12,657 nucleotides of DNA. Origin: Thermoanaerobacterales bacterium UBA4880 (GTDB taxonomy: Bacteria; Bacillota; Thermoanaerobacteria; Thermoanaerobacterales; UBA4877). Location: the NCBI GenBank assembly GCA_002399285.1, contig DHDI01000017.1, positions 6,796-19,452 of the forward strand, read 5' to 3'. Both the position numbers and the translations under genes were made by a program. A model generated the notes under the pieces. It did not search any database and had not been told where the DNA came from. It was given only the letters and a program-made list of their open reading frames with translations. Below, in pieces: positions 1 through 6,494 of the stretch (its first letter is position 1; the number at the start of each line of letters is the position of its first letter).

Positions 1-15
1 AAGGCAAGTTGGTAA
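1..15 (+). CDS. rpsN: 30S ribosomal protein S14, C-terminal end (partial)
   Basis: The first 15 bases read Lys-Ala-Ser-Trp-stop, in the frame ending at TAA 13-15. KASW is the usual C-terminus of the short, zinc-binding (type Z) S14 of Firmicutes. The position directly before rpsH matches the standard spc order (L5, S14, S8). Only four residues are visible, so the zinc cysteines cannot be checked. The call rests on the tail motif plus gene order. S14 is a late-assembling protein of the 30S head. Confidence 0.75.
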
Positions 16-34
16 TAGGGAGGAGGTATATTTA

Positions 35-430
35 ATGGTTACGGATCCAATAGCTGATATGTTAACCCGAATCAGGAATGCCAACATAGTTAAAATGGAT
101 ACGGTTGACATTCCGGCTTCTAACATGAAGAAAAGTATTGCGGAAATTTTATATAATGAAGGCTTTATCGAATCCTATGAAGCGACTGATGACAGCAAAC
201 AGGGTATGATCAGAGTAAAGATGAAATATGGTGCTGATAGAGAGAGAGTAATCAGCGGCCTGAAGAGGATAAGCAAACCCGGACTTAGGGTATATGCTAC
301 AAAGGATCAGGTCCCAAAGGTTTTAGGAGGACTTGGTATTGCCATATTATCCACATCCAAGGGAGTGATCACCGATAAGACAGCCAGACAGGAGGGTGTC
401 GGAGGAGAGGTCCTTTGTTACATCTGGTAA
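35..430 (+). CDS. rpsH: 30S ribosomal protein S8
   Basis: This is a primary 16S rRNA-binding protein of the 30S platform, needed for central-domain assembly; in E. coli it is also the translational repressor of the spc operon. The 131-residue product has the normal family length. It starts with the conserved N-terminus ([14 protein letters not shown]) and ends with the S8 signature around residues 106-131 (STSKG, then [16 protein letters not shown]). ATG at 35 follows a strong GGGAGGAGG Shine-Dalgarno at about 18-26. It lies 19 bases after the S14 stop and 17 bases before rplF, clearly in one transcription unit. Whether S8 represses its own operon here cannot be judged, because the L5 leader region lies outside the window. 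Confidence 0.98.
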   Translation: MVTDPIADMLTRIRNANIVKMDTVDIPASNMKKSIAEILYNEGFIESYEATDDSKQGMIRVKMKYGADRERVISGLKRISKPGLRVYATKDQVPKVLGGLGIAILSTSKGVITDKTARQEGVGGEVLCYIW

Positions 431-447
431 AATAGGGAGGTGCGAAA

Positions 448-990
448 ATGTCGAGAATAGGGGAAAAGCCTATTGCAATACCTCAGGGAGTACAGGTAGA
501 TATAATCGATGATAATGAGGTCATTGTCAAGGGACCCAAGGGCGAATTGAAACAAACGCTCAATAAGAATATGACTATCGAAAAGGTAGATAATGTAATA
601 ACAGTAAAAAGGCCGAATAACAAAAAATTCAATCATTCTCTGCATGGTCTTACCAGGACCTTGATTTACAATATGATCGAAGGAGTAACAAAAGGTTATG
701 AAAAATCTCTGGAGATTGTCGGTGTGGGATACAGAGCATCCAAACAGGGCAATAAACTTATTTTAAACCTTGGATATTCTCATCCTATAGAGATTGAAGA
801 AGAGCCCGGTATAGAGCTGGCAGTGGAGGGAAACAACAAGATATTTGTGAGAGGTATCGATAAGCAAAGGGTCGGTCAGGTTGCTGCCATTATAAAGGAT
901 ACCAGGAGACCGGACGCATACAAAGGTAAAGGCGTCAGGTATTCGGGAGAGGTTGTCAGATTAAAAGAAGGTAAGACAGGTAAGAAGTAG
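448..990 (+). CDS. rplF: 50S ribosomal protein L6
   Basis: L6 binds 23S rRNA near the factor-binding (sarcin-ricin) region of the large subunit. The 180-residue product has normal length. It begins with the classic [14 protein letters not shown] segment, and the two repeated alpha/beta domains fall at roughly residues 1-80 and 81-180. The C-terminal signature with YKGKGVRY lies at about residues 158-165, followed by the Lys-rich tail. ATG at 448 has a GGGAGGTG Shine-Dalgarno at about 435-442. It sits between rpsH and rplR, as in nearly all bacteria. Nothing unusual is seen. Confidence 0.98.
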   Translation: MSRIGEKPIAIPQGVQVDIIDDNEVIVKGPKGELKQTLNKNMTIEKVDNVITVKRPNNKKFNHSLHGLTRTLIYNMIEGVTKGYEKSLEIVGVGYRASKQGNKLILNLGYSHPIEIEEEPGIELAVEGNNKIFVRGIDKQRVGQVAAIIKDTRRPDAYKGKGVRYSGEVVRLKEGKTGKK

Positions 991-1006
991 GGAGGAGTGA
1001 TTTGAC

Positions 1007-1375
1007 TTGATTAACAAACAAGGTAAAAATATCGGAAGACAATTGCGTCATAAAAGATTGCGCAAAAAAATCGAAGGTACGAATGAACGTCCCCGCCTCT
1101 CTGTTTATAAGAGCTTAAACAATTTCTATGTTCAGATAATAAATGATGAGATCGGACATACATTGGTAGCGGCATCAACTTTGGAGCCGGAAATGAAAGC
1201 TAAGGTTTCCAATGGTTCCAACAAAGAAAGTGCGGAATTGGTTGGGAAACTCATAGCAGAAAGGGCTCTTGCAAAGGGTATCAAAACCGTAGTGTTTGAC
1301 AGAGGCGGCTATGAGTATCACGGCACGATAAAAGCCTTGGCCGATGCCGCAAGAGAAGGTGGATTAGAATTTTAA
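1007..1375 (+). CDS. rplR: 50S ribosomal protein L18
   Basis: L18 binds 5S rRNA and helps attach it to the 50S subunit (central protuberance). The 122-residue product has typical family features: a basic N-terminal tail rich in Lys/Arg, the [10 protein letters not shown] segment near residues 26-35, and the C-terminal [23 protein letters not shown] pattern, shown here only as the key ends FDRGGY and REGGLEF. The start is TTG at 1007. A stop codon (TGA 998-1000) lies in frame just upstream, and no in-frame ATG occurs before residue 60, so the TTG is well supported. A GGAGGA Shine-Dalgarno lies at 991-996. rpsE follows 12 bases after the stop. Confidence 0.97.
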   Translation: MINKQGKNIGRQLRHKRLRKKIEGTNERPRLSVYKSLNNFYVQIINDEIGHTLVAASTLEPEMKAKVSNGSNKESAELVGKLIAERALAKGIKTVVFDRGGYEYHGTIKALADAAREGGLEF

Positions 1376-1387
1376 AGGAGGGAAATT

Positions 1388-1879
1388 ATGCGAATTAACC
1401 CTAATGGTTTAGATTTAAAAGAAACCGTAATTACTATGAACCGTGTGGCCAAAGTTGTTAAGGGCGGCAAAAATTTTAGATTCAGCGTTCTGGTTGTAGT
1501 CGGAGACGGGAACGGACATGTCGGTATAGGTACCGGCAAAGCCGTCGAAATACCCGAAGCCATACGCAAAGCCGTTGAAGATGCTAAGAAATCGCTCATT
1601 ACAGTTCCGATCTTGGGGACGACCATACCGCACGAAATCGTAGGAGAATTTGGCGCCGGGAAGGTACTCTTAAAGCCTGCCAGCGAAGGTACGGGCGTCA
1701 TTGCCGGCGGCGCCGTCAGAGCTTTATTCGATGCGGTCGGCGTAAAGGACGTGAGAGCCAAGTCGTTGGGCAGCGATAATGTGAGGAACGTTGTAAATGC
1801 GGCATTCGAGGGTCTTAAAAATTTAAAAACAGCACAGGATGTTGCGAGACTCAGAGGAAAAGATATAGCCGAGGTATAA
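1388..1879 (+). CDS. rpsE: 30S ribosomal protein S5
   Basis: S5 is a 30S body protein at the mRNA entry side. It affects decoding accuracy and is the classic spectinomycin-resistance target. The 163-residue product carries the S5 double-stranded-RNA-binding-like domain at about residues 10-75, with the [14 protein letters not shown] motif at 39-52. The C-terminal domain contains the conserved [12 protein letters not shown] segment and ends in [12 protein letters not shown] at 1388 follows an AAAGGAGGG Shine-Dalgarno at about 1374-1382. In most bacteria rpmD (L30) follows directly, but here the next gene is rplO after only 33 bases. That gap is treated as a separate finding. Confidence 0.98.
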   Translation: MRINPNGLDLKETVITMNRVAKVVKGGKNFRFSVLVVVGDGNGHVGIGTGKAVEIPEAIRKAVEDAKKSLITVPILGTTIPHEIVGEFGAGKVLLKPASEGTGVIAGGAVRALFDAVGVKDVRAKSLGSDNVRNVVNAAFEGLKNLKTAQDVARLRGKDIAEV

Positions 1880-1912
1880 TATAACTCCATGATTCAAAGG
1901 GAGGTGTCTTAG

Positions 1913-2353
1913 TTGAATATACATGAATTAAAGCCTGCCGAGGGTTCTGTAAAAGGCAAAAAACGTGTGGGCAGAGGAATCGGCTCCGGACATGGCAAGA
2001 CGTCCACAAGAGGTTCTAAAGGACAGTTTTCCAGGAGCGGCGCGAAAATAAAGCCTGGATTTGAAGGCGGTCAGATGCCTTTGCAGAGAAGGCTTCCCAA
2101 GAGGGGCTTTACAAATATATTTAAGAAAGAGTATGTTATAATAAATGTCAGGGACCTCAATGATTTTGATGATGATACCGTAATAACGCAGGAATTGCTT
2201 GCACAGAACGGTAAAATAAAGAATTCAAAATGCGATTTGAAGGTACTTGGCGATGGCGAACTTAATAAGAAGTTGACAGTTAAGGCAAATATTTTTAGTA
2301 AATCTGCCGTTGAAAAGATTGGAAGGGCTGGCGGAAAGGCAGAGGTGATTTAA
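1913..2353 (+). CDS. rplO: 50S ribosomal protein L15
   Basis: L15 is a late 50S assembly protein with a long basic N-terminal extension that penetrates 23S rRNA. The 146-residue product starts [11 protein letters not shown], as the family does. It has the Gly/Arg/Lys-rich stretch at about residues 17-70 ([15 protein letters not shown], then [15 protein letters not shown]) and ends with the globular domain and [16 protein letters not shown]. The start is TTG at 1913, directly after an in-frame TAG (1910-1912), so no longer start is possible. The next in-frame Met is residue 55, far inside the conserved region. A GGGAGGTG Shine-Dalgarno lies at about 1900-1907. The stop is one base from the secY start, which suggests translational coupling. 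Confidence 0.98.
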   Translation: MNIHELKPAEGSVKGKKRVGRGIGSGHGKTSTRGSKGQFSRSGAKIKPGFEGGQMPLQRRLPKRGFTNIFKKEYVIINVRDLNDFDDDTVITQELLAQNGKIKNSKCDLKVLGDGELNKKLTVKANIFSKSAVEKIGRAGGKAEVI

Positions 2354-2354
2354 A

Positions 2355-3611
2355 TTGTTCTCGACTTTGGCCAATGCCTGGCATGTGAAAGATATAAGAA
2401 GCAGAATACTTTTTACAATCGCTATGTTATTTGTTTTTAGGGCCGGTTCACACATTCCGGTTCCGGGGATCAATACGACCATAATAAAACAAATGATAAA
2501 CAGCGGACAGCTTTTGGGATTTTTTGATGTAATTTCGGGAGGATCATTCAGTAACTTCACGATCTTTGCATTGAGCATCACGCCTTATGTGACGTCATCA
2601 ATTATAGTTCAGCTTCTGACCATAGCCATACCTTCATGGGAAGAGATGGCCAAGTCAGGTGATGACGGAAGAAAGAGATTGGCGCAGTATACAAGATATG
2701 GGACTGTTCTATTGGCCTTTATTCAAGCAATCAGTATGACTTATGGTTTGAGAAATGCAGTTAATGAAGTAAACTTGTTCAACATGCTGTTAATTGCATT
2801 TACTTTAACTGCAGGAACTGCTTTTTTGATGTGGCTCGGTGAGCAGATCAATGATAAGGGTATCGGTAACGGTATATCGATGATAATATTTGCCGGAATT
2901 GTTTCGAGAATTCCAAGCATGTTTGTTACGACGTATCAATATGTAAAAGCCGGTACGACAAGTATATTTGGCGCAGCCATATTTTGGCTTGTCATATTGT
3001 TCATGATAGCGGCGATCGTATATGTCTCTGAAGGTCAAAGGCGGATACCTATTCAATATGCCAGAAGACAGGTGGGCAGAAGGATGTATGGCGGTCAGAG
3101 CACGCATCTTCCGCTGATGGTCAACCCAACCGGGATGATACCGATTATATTTGCTGTTTCGATATTGCAATTTCCGTTGCAGATTGCAGCGTTTTTTCCC
3201 AAGGGCGGATATGCTCACTTTATGAACACATGGTTTAATACCGGCGGTGTGCTCTATAATGTGCTGGATGTAATTTTGATAATCTTCTTTACGTTTTTCT
3301 ATTCGGCGGTTGTATTCAACCCTGAAGATGTGGCGGATAATCTTAAAAAGTACGGCGGATTTATTCCCGGCATCAGACCGGGAAAGCCTACGTCCGACTA
3401 TATAACAAAAATAATGAACAGGTTGGTTATGATCGGCGGAATATTTTTAGCACTTGTTACCTTAGTGCCTACGATAATAATGAAGGTTACAGGATTGAAC
3501 CTTTATTTCAGCGGCTCGGCTATACTCATTGCCGTCGGCGTTGCTCTTGATACGGTAAAGCAGTTGGAATCGCAGCTGGTAATGAGAAACTACCAAGGCT
3601 TTTTGAAGTAA
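2355..3611 (+). CDS. secY: Preprotein translocase subunit SecY
   Basis: SecY is the channel-forming subunit of the SecYEG translocon in the cytoplasmic membrane. It exports unfolded preproteins with SecA and inserts membrane proteins with the ribosome. The 418-residue product is of typical size and has about ten hydrophobic segments, beginning near residues 18-30. Recognisable parts are the plug/TM2 region (FDVISGGSFSNF, about 57-68), the cytoplasmic loop with YARRQVGRRMYGGQ at 235-248 and HLPLMVNPTGMIP at 251-263, and the ribosome/SecA-contacting loop KKYGGFIPGIRPGKPT at 331-346. The start is TTG at 2355, one base after the rplO stop, with AGAGGTGA at about 2341-2348 inside rplO as Shine-Dalgarno. 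The N-terminus (FSTLANAW) fits the family. Its place between L15 and adk is the normal Firmicute order. Confidence 0.98.
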   Translation: MFSTLANAWHVKDIRSRILFTIAMLFVFRAGSHIPVPGINTTIIKQMINSGQLLGFFDVISGGSFSNFTIFALSITPYVTSSIIVQLLTIAIPSWEEMAKSGDDGRKRLAQYTRYGTVLLAFIQAISMTYGLRNAVNEVNLFNMLLIAFTLTAGTAFLMWLGEQINDKGIGNGISMIIFAGIVSRIPSMFVTTYQYVKAGTTSIFGAAIFWLVILFMIAAIVYVSEGQRRIPIQYARRQVGRRMYGGQSTHLPLMVNPTGMIPIIFAVSILQFPLQIAAFFPKGGYAHFMNTWFNTGGVLYNVLDVILIIFFTFFYSAVVFNPEDVADNLKKYGGFIPGIRPGKPTSDYITKIMNRLVMIGGIFLALVTLVPTIIMKVTGLNLYFSGSAILIAVGVALDTVKQLESQLVMRNYQGFLK

Positions 3612-3617
3612 GAGGTG
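3611..3617 (+). promoter_or_regulatory. Ribosome-binding site deciding the adk start
   Basis: AGAGGTG lies just after the secY stop. Measured to ATG at 3619 the spacer is one base, too short for normal initiation. Measured to GTG at 3625 it is seven bases, which is ideal. This favours the GTG start for adk. Confidence 0.6.
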
Positions 3618-3624
3618 TATGACC

Positions 3625-4278
3625 GTGAGATTAGTAATTATTGGTCCGCCGGGTTCAGGCAAGGGAACACAGGCAAAACTGATCTGTAAAAGGTTTGACA
3701 TTCCCCATATATCTACGGGTGATATGTTCAGGGAAAATATATCGGACGGCAGCGAAGTTGGAAAAGTTGCCGAGAAATATATCAACCAAGGTCTTTTGGT
3801 AACCGATGACATAGTGAATCGCATGGTAAAAGAACGACTGTCTCATCCGGATACCGTGAAAGGTTTTTTATTTGACGGATATCCGAGAAACGTAGATCAG
3901 GCGGAGATGCTCAAATTATTTTTGGCAGATCAAGGTAATAATTTAAATGCAGTGATTAATCTTGAAATTTCAAGGGAAAAATTAATAAGTAGACTGGCCG
4001 GAAGAAGGATATGCAGTAATTGCGGCGCTTCCTTCAATGTTATTACGAATCCGCCCAAAACGGAAGGTATCTGCGACTGCTGCTGCGGCAATCTGATACA
4101 GAGACAGGACGACAATGTAGAAGTAGCTGCCAAAAGAGTGGACGTATACATGAAAGAGACGCGGCCGCTGATCGACTATTACAGATCACTGCTTATTCTG
4201 CACGTTGTAGATGCAGACGGCCCTATTGAAAAAATATTTCATGATATATGTAAAATATTGGAGTGCGAAGTAGAATGA
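3625..4278 (+). CDS. adk: Adenylate kinase (zinc-LID type)
   Basis: The enzyme catalyses ATP + AMP <-> 2 ADP in the cytoplasm and balances adenylate energy charge. With GTG at 3625 the product is 217 residues starting MRLVIIGPPGSGKGTQ, with the P-loop at 7-15 as in most family members. An ATG two codons upstream (3619) is the alternative but sits one base from the Shine-Dalgarno. The AMP-binding segments TGDMFR (31-36) and FDGYPRN (83-89) are present. The LID domain carries a zinc site with Cys130, Cys133, Cys150 and Cys153, the same spacing as known zinc-LID adenylate kinases of Gram-positive bacteria. Two further cysteines, 152 and 154, flank the last ligand, and position 154 is normally Gly; this is unusual. 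The stop overlaps the map start as ATGA. Clustering of secY-adk-map is a Gram-positive hallmark. Confidence 0.97.
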   Translation: MRLVIIGPPGSGKGTQAKLICKRFDIPHISTGDMFRENISDGSEVGKVAEKYINQGLLVTDDIVNRMVKERLSHPDTVKGFLFDGYPRNVDQAEMLKLFLADQGNNLNAVINLEISREKLISRLAGRRICSNCGASFNVITNPPKTEGICDCCCGNLIQRQDDNVEVAAKRVDVYMKETRPLIDYYRSLLILHVVDADGPIEKIFHDICKILECEVE

Positions 4279-5021
4279 TAATAGTTAAATCAGATAATGA
4301 AATTGCCCTCATGCGAAAAGCGGGTAAAATTATGGGAGACACTCTGAACTATGTTGGTGAACACATAAAACCCGGCATATCGACCGGATATTTGGATTCG
4401 ATCGCCGAAGAATTTATTTTGAAAAATGATGCCCTGCCGGGTTGTAAGGGATACGAGGGTTTTCCCGCAAGTATTTGTGCTTCCATCAACGAAGAGGTGG
4501 TGCATGGCTTACCCAGCAAGGACAGAATATTGCAGGAAGGCGATATAATAAGTATCGATGCCTGCTCGTTATATCGGGGTTTTTATGGCGATGCTGCCCG
4601 GACGTTCCCTGTTGGAGAGATCGACGATACGGCAAAAAAGCTGATAGATGTGACGAGGGAAAGTTTTTTTGAGGGTATAAAATTTGCCAAGCTCGGTTAT
4701 AGACTATATGATATATCCAATGCCATTCAGACGCATGTTGAGGCTAATGGGTTTTCAGTGGTCAGGGATTATGTGGGTCACGGAATAGGCCGTGATATGC
4801 ATGAGGATCCACAGATACCAAATTATGGGCCCAAAGGCAGAGGACCTCGCTTGGCAAAAGGGATGGCTTTGGCTATAGAACCGATGGTAAATGCAGGCGG
4901 TTATAGAGTGAAAGTATTGCCTAACCAATGGACTGTTGTTACTGCTGATAAAAGTTTATCTGCGCACTATGAGAATACAATAGTTATAACCGAGAATGAG
5001 CCTGAGATTCTCACAATATGA
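4275..5021 (+). CDS. map: Methionine aminopeptidase, type I
   Basis: This dinuclear-metal enzyme removes the initiator Met from new proteins after deformylation. The 248-residue product begins MIIVKSDNEIALMRKAG, matching the family start. ATG at 4275 overlaps the adk TGA (ATGA), implying coupled translation. An in-frame GTG four codons upstream (4263) is possible but gives a non-family N-terminus. The expected metal ligands are visible: Asp95, Asp106 (GDAARTF), His169 (YVGHGIG), Glu202 (AIEPMVN) and Glu233 (YENTIVIT). His77 (VVHGLPS) and His176 (MHEDPQ) are the substrate-side histidines. There is no N-terminal SEC-C or zinc-finger extension. Nothing is missing for activity. Confidence 0.97.
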   Translation: MIIVKSDNEIALMRKAGKIMGDTLNYVGEHIKPGISTGYLDSIAEEFILKNDALPGCKGYEGFPASICASINEEVVHGLPSKDRILQEGDIISIDACSLYRGFYGDAARTFPVGEIDDTAKKLIDVTRESFFEGIKFAKLGYRLYDISNAIQTHVEANGFSVVRDYVGHGIGRDMHEDPQIPNYGPKGRGPRLAKGMALAIEPMVNAGGYRVKVLPNQWTVVTADKSLSAHYENTIVITENEPEILTI

Positions 5022-5038
5022 AAGAACGGGGGGCTTCC

Positions 5039-5326
5039 ATGGATGGTGTGGATCTAAAAGCAGGCCAGGTCGTTATGTCAAAGGCTGGGAGAGATAAGGG
5101 AAAGCTGTTTGTTGTTCTTAATGTTGAGGAATCATATGCATTTATTGCAGATGGTTCATTGAGAAAAATTGAAAAGCCTAAGAAAAAAAAGATGAAGCAT
5201 CTTATAAAATACAATATAATAGATGATAGCATAAGAGGCAGGCTTATCAGCGGTAAAAAGATAACGAACGCAGAGCTTCGTAAAATTCTCCTTAACATCA
5301 ACCTCAATTCAATGGATGAGGAATAA
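5039..5326 (+). CDS. KOW-domain RNA-binding protein, L14e-like
   Basis: This small basic protein belongs to the family found between map and infA in many Gram-positive bacteria, often annotated as a KOW-domain or L14e/L6e/L27e-like protein. From ATG 5039 it has 95 residues. A KOW-type SH3-like barrel is seen at about residues 7-45, with the conserved pattern [19 protein letters not shown] Lys-rich patch (KPKKKKMKH) follows at about 48-56, then a charged tail. These features suggest rRNA or ribosome binding, but its exact role is not established and none should be assumed. An alternative ATG at 5018 overlaps the map stop (ATGA) and adds seven residues. I prefer 5039 because GGGGGG at about 5028-5033 could serve as a Shine-Dalgarno and the N-terminus then fits the family better. 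Confidence 0.82.
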   Translation: MDGVDLKAGQVVMSKAGRDKGKLFVVLNVEESYAFIADGSLRKIEKPKKKKMKHLIKYNIIDDSIRGRLISGKKITNAELRKILLNINLNSMDEE

Positions 5327-5343
5327 AAGGAGGTTCTGATAAT

Positions 5344-5562
5344 TTGTCCAAGGACGATATGATAGAAGTTGAAGGCGTGGTACTTGAAGCATTGCCAAAC
5401 ACCATGTTTCAGGTCAAATTGGAGAACGGCCATGTAATACTGGCGCATATCTCAGGAAAGTTACGGATGAATTTTATTAAAATACTTCCGGGAGATAAAG
5501 TGAAAGTTGAGTTATCACCATATGATTTGACCAAGGGCAGAATTACATGGCGTGCCAAATAA
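5344..5562 (+). CDS. infA: Translation initiation factor IF-1
   Basis: IF-1 binds the 30S A-site during initiation, with IF-2 and IF-3. The 72-residue product is exactly the usual length and is one OB-fold (S1-like) domain. Highly conserved blocks are [10 protein letters not shown] at 2-11, [19 protein letters not shown] at about 27-45, and [21 protein letters not shown] at 47-67, of which LSPYDL is the clearest signature. The start is TTG at 5344, nine bases after a perfect AAGGAGGT at 5327-5334. No in-frame ATG is available before Met6. The weak TTG start on an initiation factor gene is noted as a finding. rpmJ follows after 15 bases. Confidence 0.98.
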   Translation: MSKDDMIEVEGVVLEALPNTMFQVKLENGHVILAHISGKLRMNFIKILPGDKVKVELSPYDLTKGRITWRAK

Positions 5563-5577
5563 AGGAGGTATGCGGTT

Positions 5578-5691
5578 ATGAAGGTTCGGTCATCCGTTAA
5601 ACCTATGTGTGAAAAGTGCAAGGTCATAAAGAGAAAAGGCAGAGTTATGATCATTTGTGAAAACCCTAAGCATAAACAAAAGCAGGGTTAA
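5578..5691 (+). CDS. rpmJ: 50S ribosomal protein L36
   Basis: A 37-residue gene running ATG 5578 to TAA 5689-5691. The product begins [14 protein letters not shown], the standard L36 start, and ends in a basic tail (HKQKQG). Four zinc ligands are present with the usual spacing: Cys11, Cys14, Cys27 and His32. It is therefore the zinc-binding (C+) form rather than the zinc-free paralogue made under zinc limitation. L36 binds domain VI/V of 23S rRNA and is the smallest 50S protein. An AAAGGAGGT Shine-Dalgarno at about 5561-5569 and the position between infA and rpsM are both standard for the family. Confidence 0.97.
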   Translation: MKVRSSVKPMCEKCKVIKRKGRVMIICENPKHKQKQG

Positions 5692-5703
5692 GGAGGTGCA
5701 AAT

Positions 5704-6072
5704 ATGGCAAGGATAGCTGGAGTAGATCTACCGAGAGAGAAACGGGCTGAGATCGGTCTCACATATATCTATGGCATAGGACGTCCCAGGGCCAGGCAGA
5801 TACTGGATAGGACGGGCGTGAGTCCCGATACCAAAATCAAAGATCTGACCGATGAAGAGGTCAACAGACTGAGAGAAGCCATTGAAAAAGAGTATAAGGT
5901 GGAAGGCGAACTCAGACGTGAGGTTGCGCAAAATATAAAGAGGCTCGTAGATATCGGCTGTTACAGAGGAATAAGGCACAGAAGGGGACTTCCCGTGAGA
6001 GGCCAGAGAACCAGAACAAATGCCAGGATCAGGAAAGGCCCTAAGAAAACAGTTGCTAAGAAGAAAAAATAA
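5704..6072 (+). CDS. rpsM: 30S ribosomal protein S13
   Basis: S13 sits in the 30S head, contacts the P-site tRNA with its C-terminal tail, and forms inter-subunit bridges to L5. The 122-residue product starts [13 protein letters not shown] and has the helix-two-turn-helix segment at roughly residues 15-60 ([13 protein letters not shown]). The [16 protein letters not shown] motif is near 88-103 and the tail is Lys-rich (KKTVAKKKK). ATG at 5704 has AAGGAGGTG at about 5690-5698, overlapping the rpmJ stop. Twelve bases separate it from rpmJ, so there is no room for an E. coli-type alpha-operon pseudoknot leader in that gap alone. Confidence 0.98.
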   Translation: MARIAGVDLPREKRAEIGLTYIYGIGRPRARQILDRTGVSPDTKIKDLTDEEVNRLREAIEKEYKVEGELRREVAQNIKRLVDIGCYRGIRHRRGLPVRGQRTRTNARIRKGPKKTVAKKKK

Positions 6073-6084
6073 GGAGGGGATTCG

Positions 6085-6477
6085 ATGCCGACAAAGACTA
6101 GGAGAACACATAAAAAGCGTGATCGTAAGCATGTCGAAAGTGGCATAGCTCATATTCACTCTACCTTTAATAATACTATTGTAACGATTACGGATATAGC
6201 GGGAAATGCACTTTCTTGGGCCAGTTCCGGCGGAGCGGGATTTAAGGGATCCAGAAAATCGACCCCCTTTGCCGCGCAGATAGCTGCCGAGAATGCGGCA
6301 AAATCTGCCCAGGAATTTGGATTGAAATCTGTGGAAGTATATGTAAAAGGTCCCGGCGCGGGAAGAGAAGCTGCCATAAGGGCACTGCAGGCTGCAGGCA
6401 TTGAGGTCAATGCAATAAAGGATGTTACGCCCATCCCTCATAATGGATGCAGGCCGCCGAAGCGCAGAAGGGTTTAG
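6085..6477 (+). CDS. rpsK: 30S ribosomal protein S11
   Basis: S11 is a platform protein near the mRNA exit and E-site. The 130-residue product has the expected basic N-terminus ([22 protein letters not shown], with key residues KKRDRK), then [13 protein letters not shown] at about 25-37. The central [17 protein letters not shown] segment and the invariant end [15 protein letters not shown] (116-130) are both present. ATG at 6085 has AAGGAGGGG at about 6071-6079. The stop is 17 bases from the S4 start. Confidence 0.98.
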   Translation: MPTKTRRTHKKRDRKHVESGIAHIHSTFNNTIVTITDIAGNALSWASSGGAGFKGSRKSTPFAAQIAAENAAKSAQEFGLKSVEVYVKGPGAGREAAIRALQAAGIEVNAIKDVTPIPHNGCRPPKRRRV

Positions 6478-6494
6478 GGAGGTGGAATCAGGTT

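Noticed and set aside
104..109. TTGACA within rpsH (and similar TTGACA hexamers near 1298, 2273, 3696, 7167 and 11928)
   Set aside because: None has a convincing -10 box about 17 bases downstream; all lie inside coding sequence and look like chance matches.
1874..1879. TATAAT at the end of rpsE
   Set aside because: No -35 element at the right distance; it covers the last S5 codons and stop.
1372..1890. Long minus-strand open frame (172 codons) opposite rpsE
   Set aside because: It mirrors the S5 gene almost exactly and arises from its codon bias; it has no recognisable domain, and the plus-strand product is unmistakably S5.
5692..5703. Possible alpha-operon S4-binding leader before rpsM
   Set aside because: The gap is only 12 bases and filled by the Shine-Dalgarno; no pseudoknot-like pairing was recognised.
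5728..6441. Minus-strand open frame of 237 codons opposite rpsM and rpsK
   Set aside because: Antisense to two firmly identified ribosomal genes; composition is low-complexity Ser/Arg/Phe-rich and no family is recognised.
6447..6494. Sixteen-codon N-terminal extension of rpsD from ATG 6447
   Set aside because: It lies inside rpsK, has no family counterpart, and the good Shine-Dalgarno belongs to ATG 6495.
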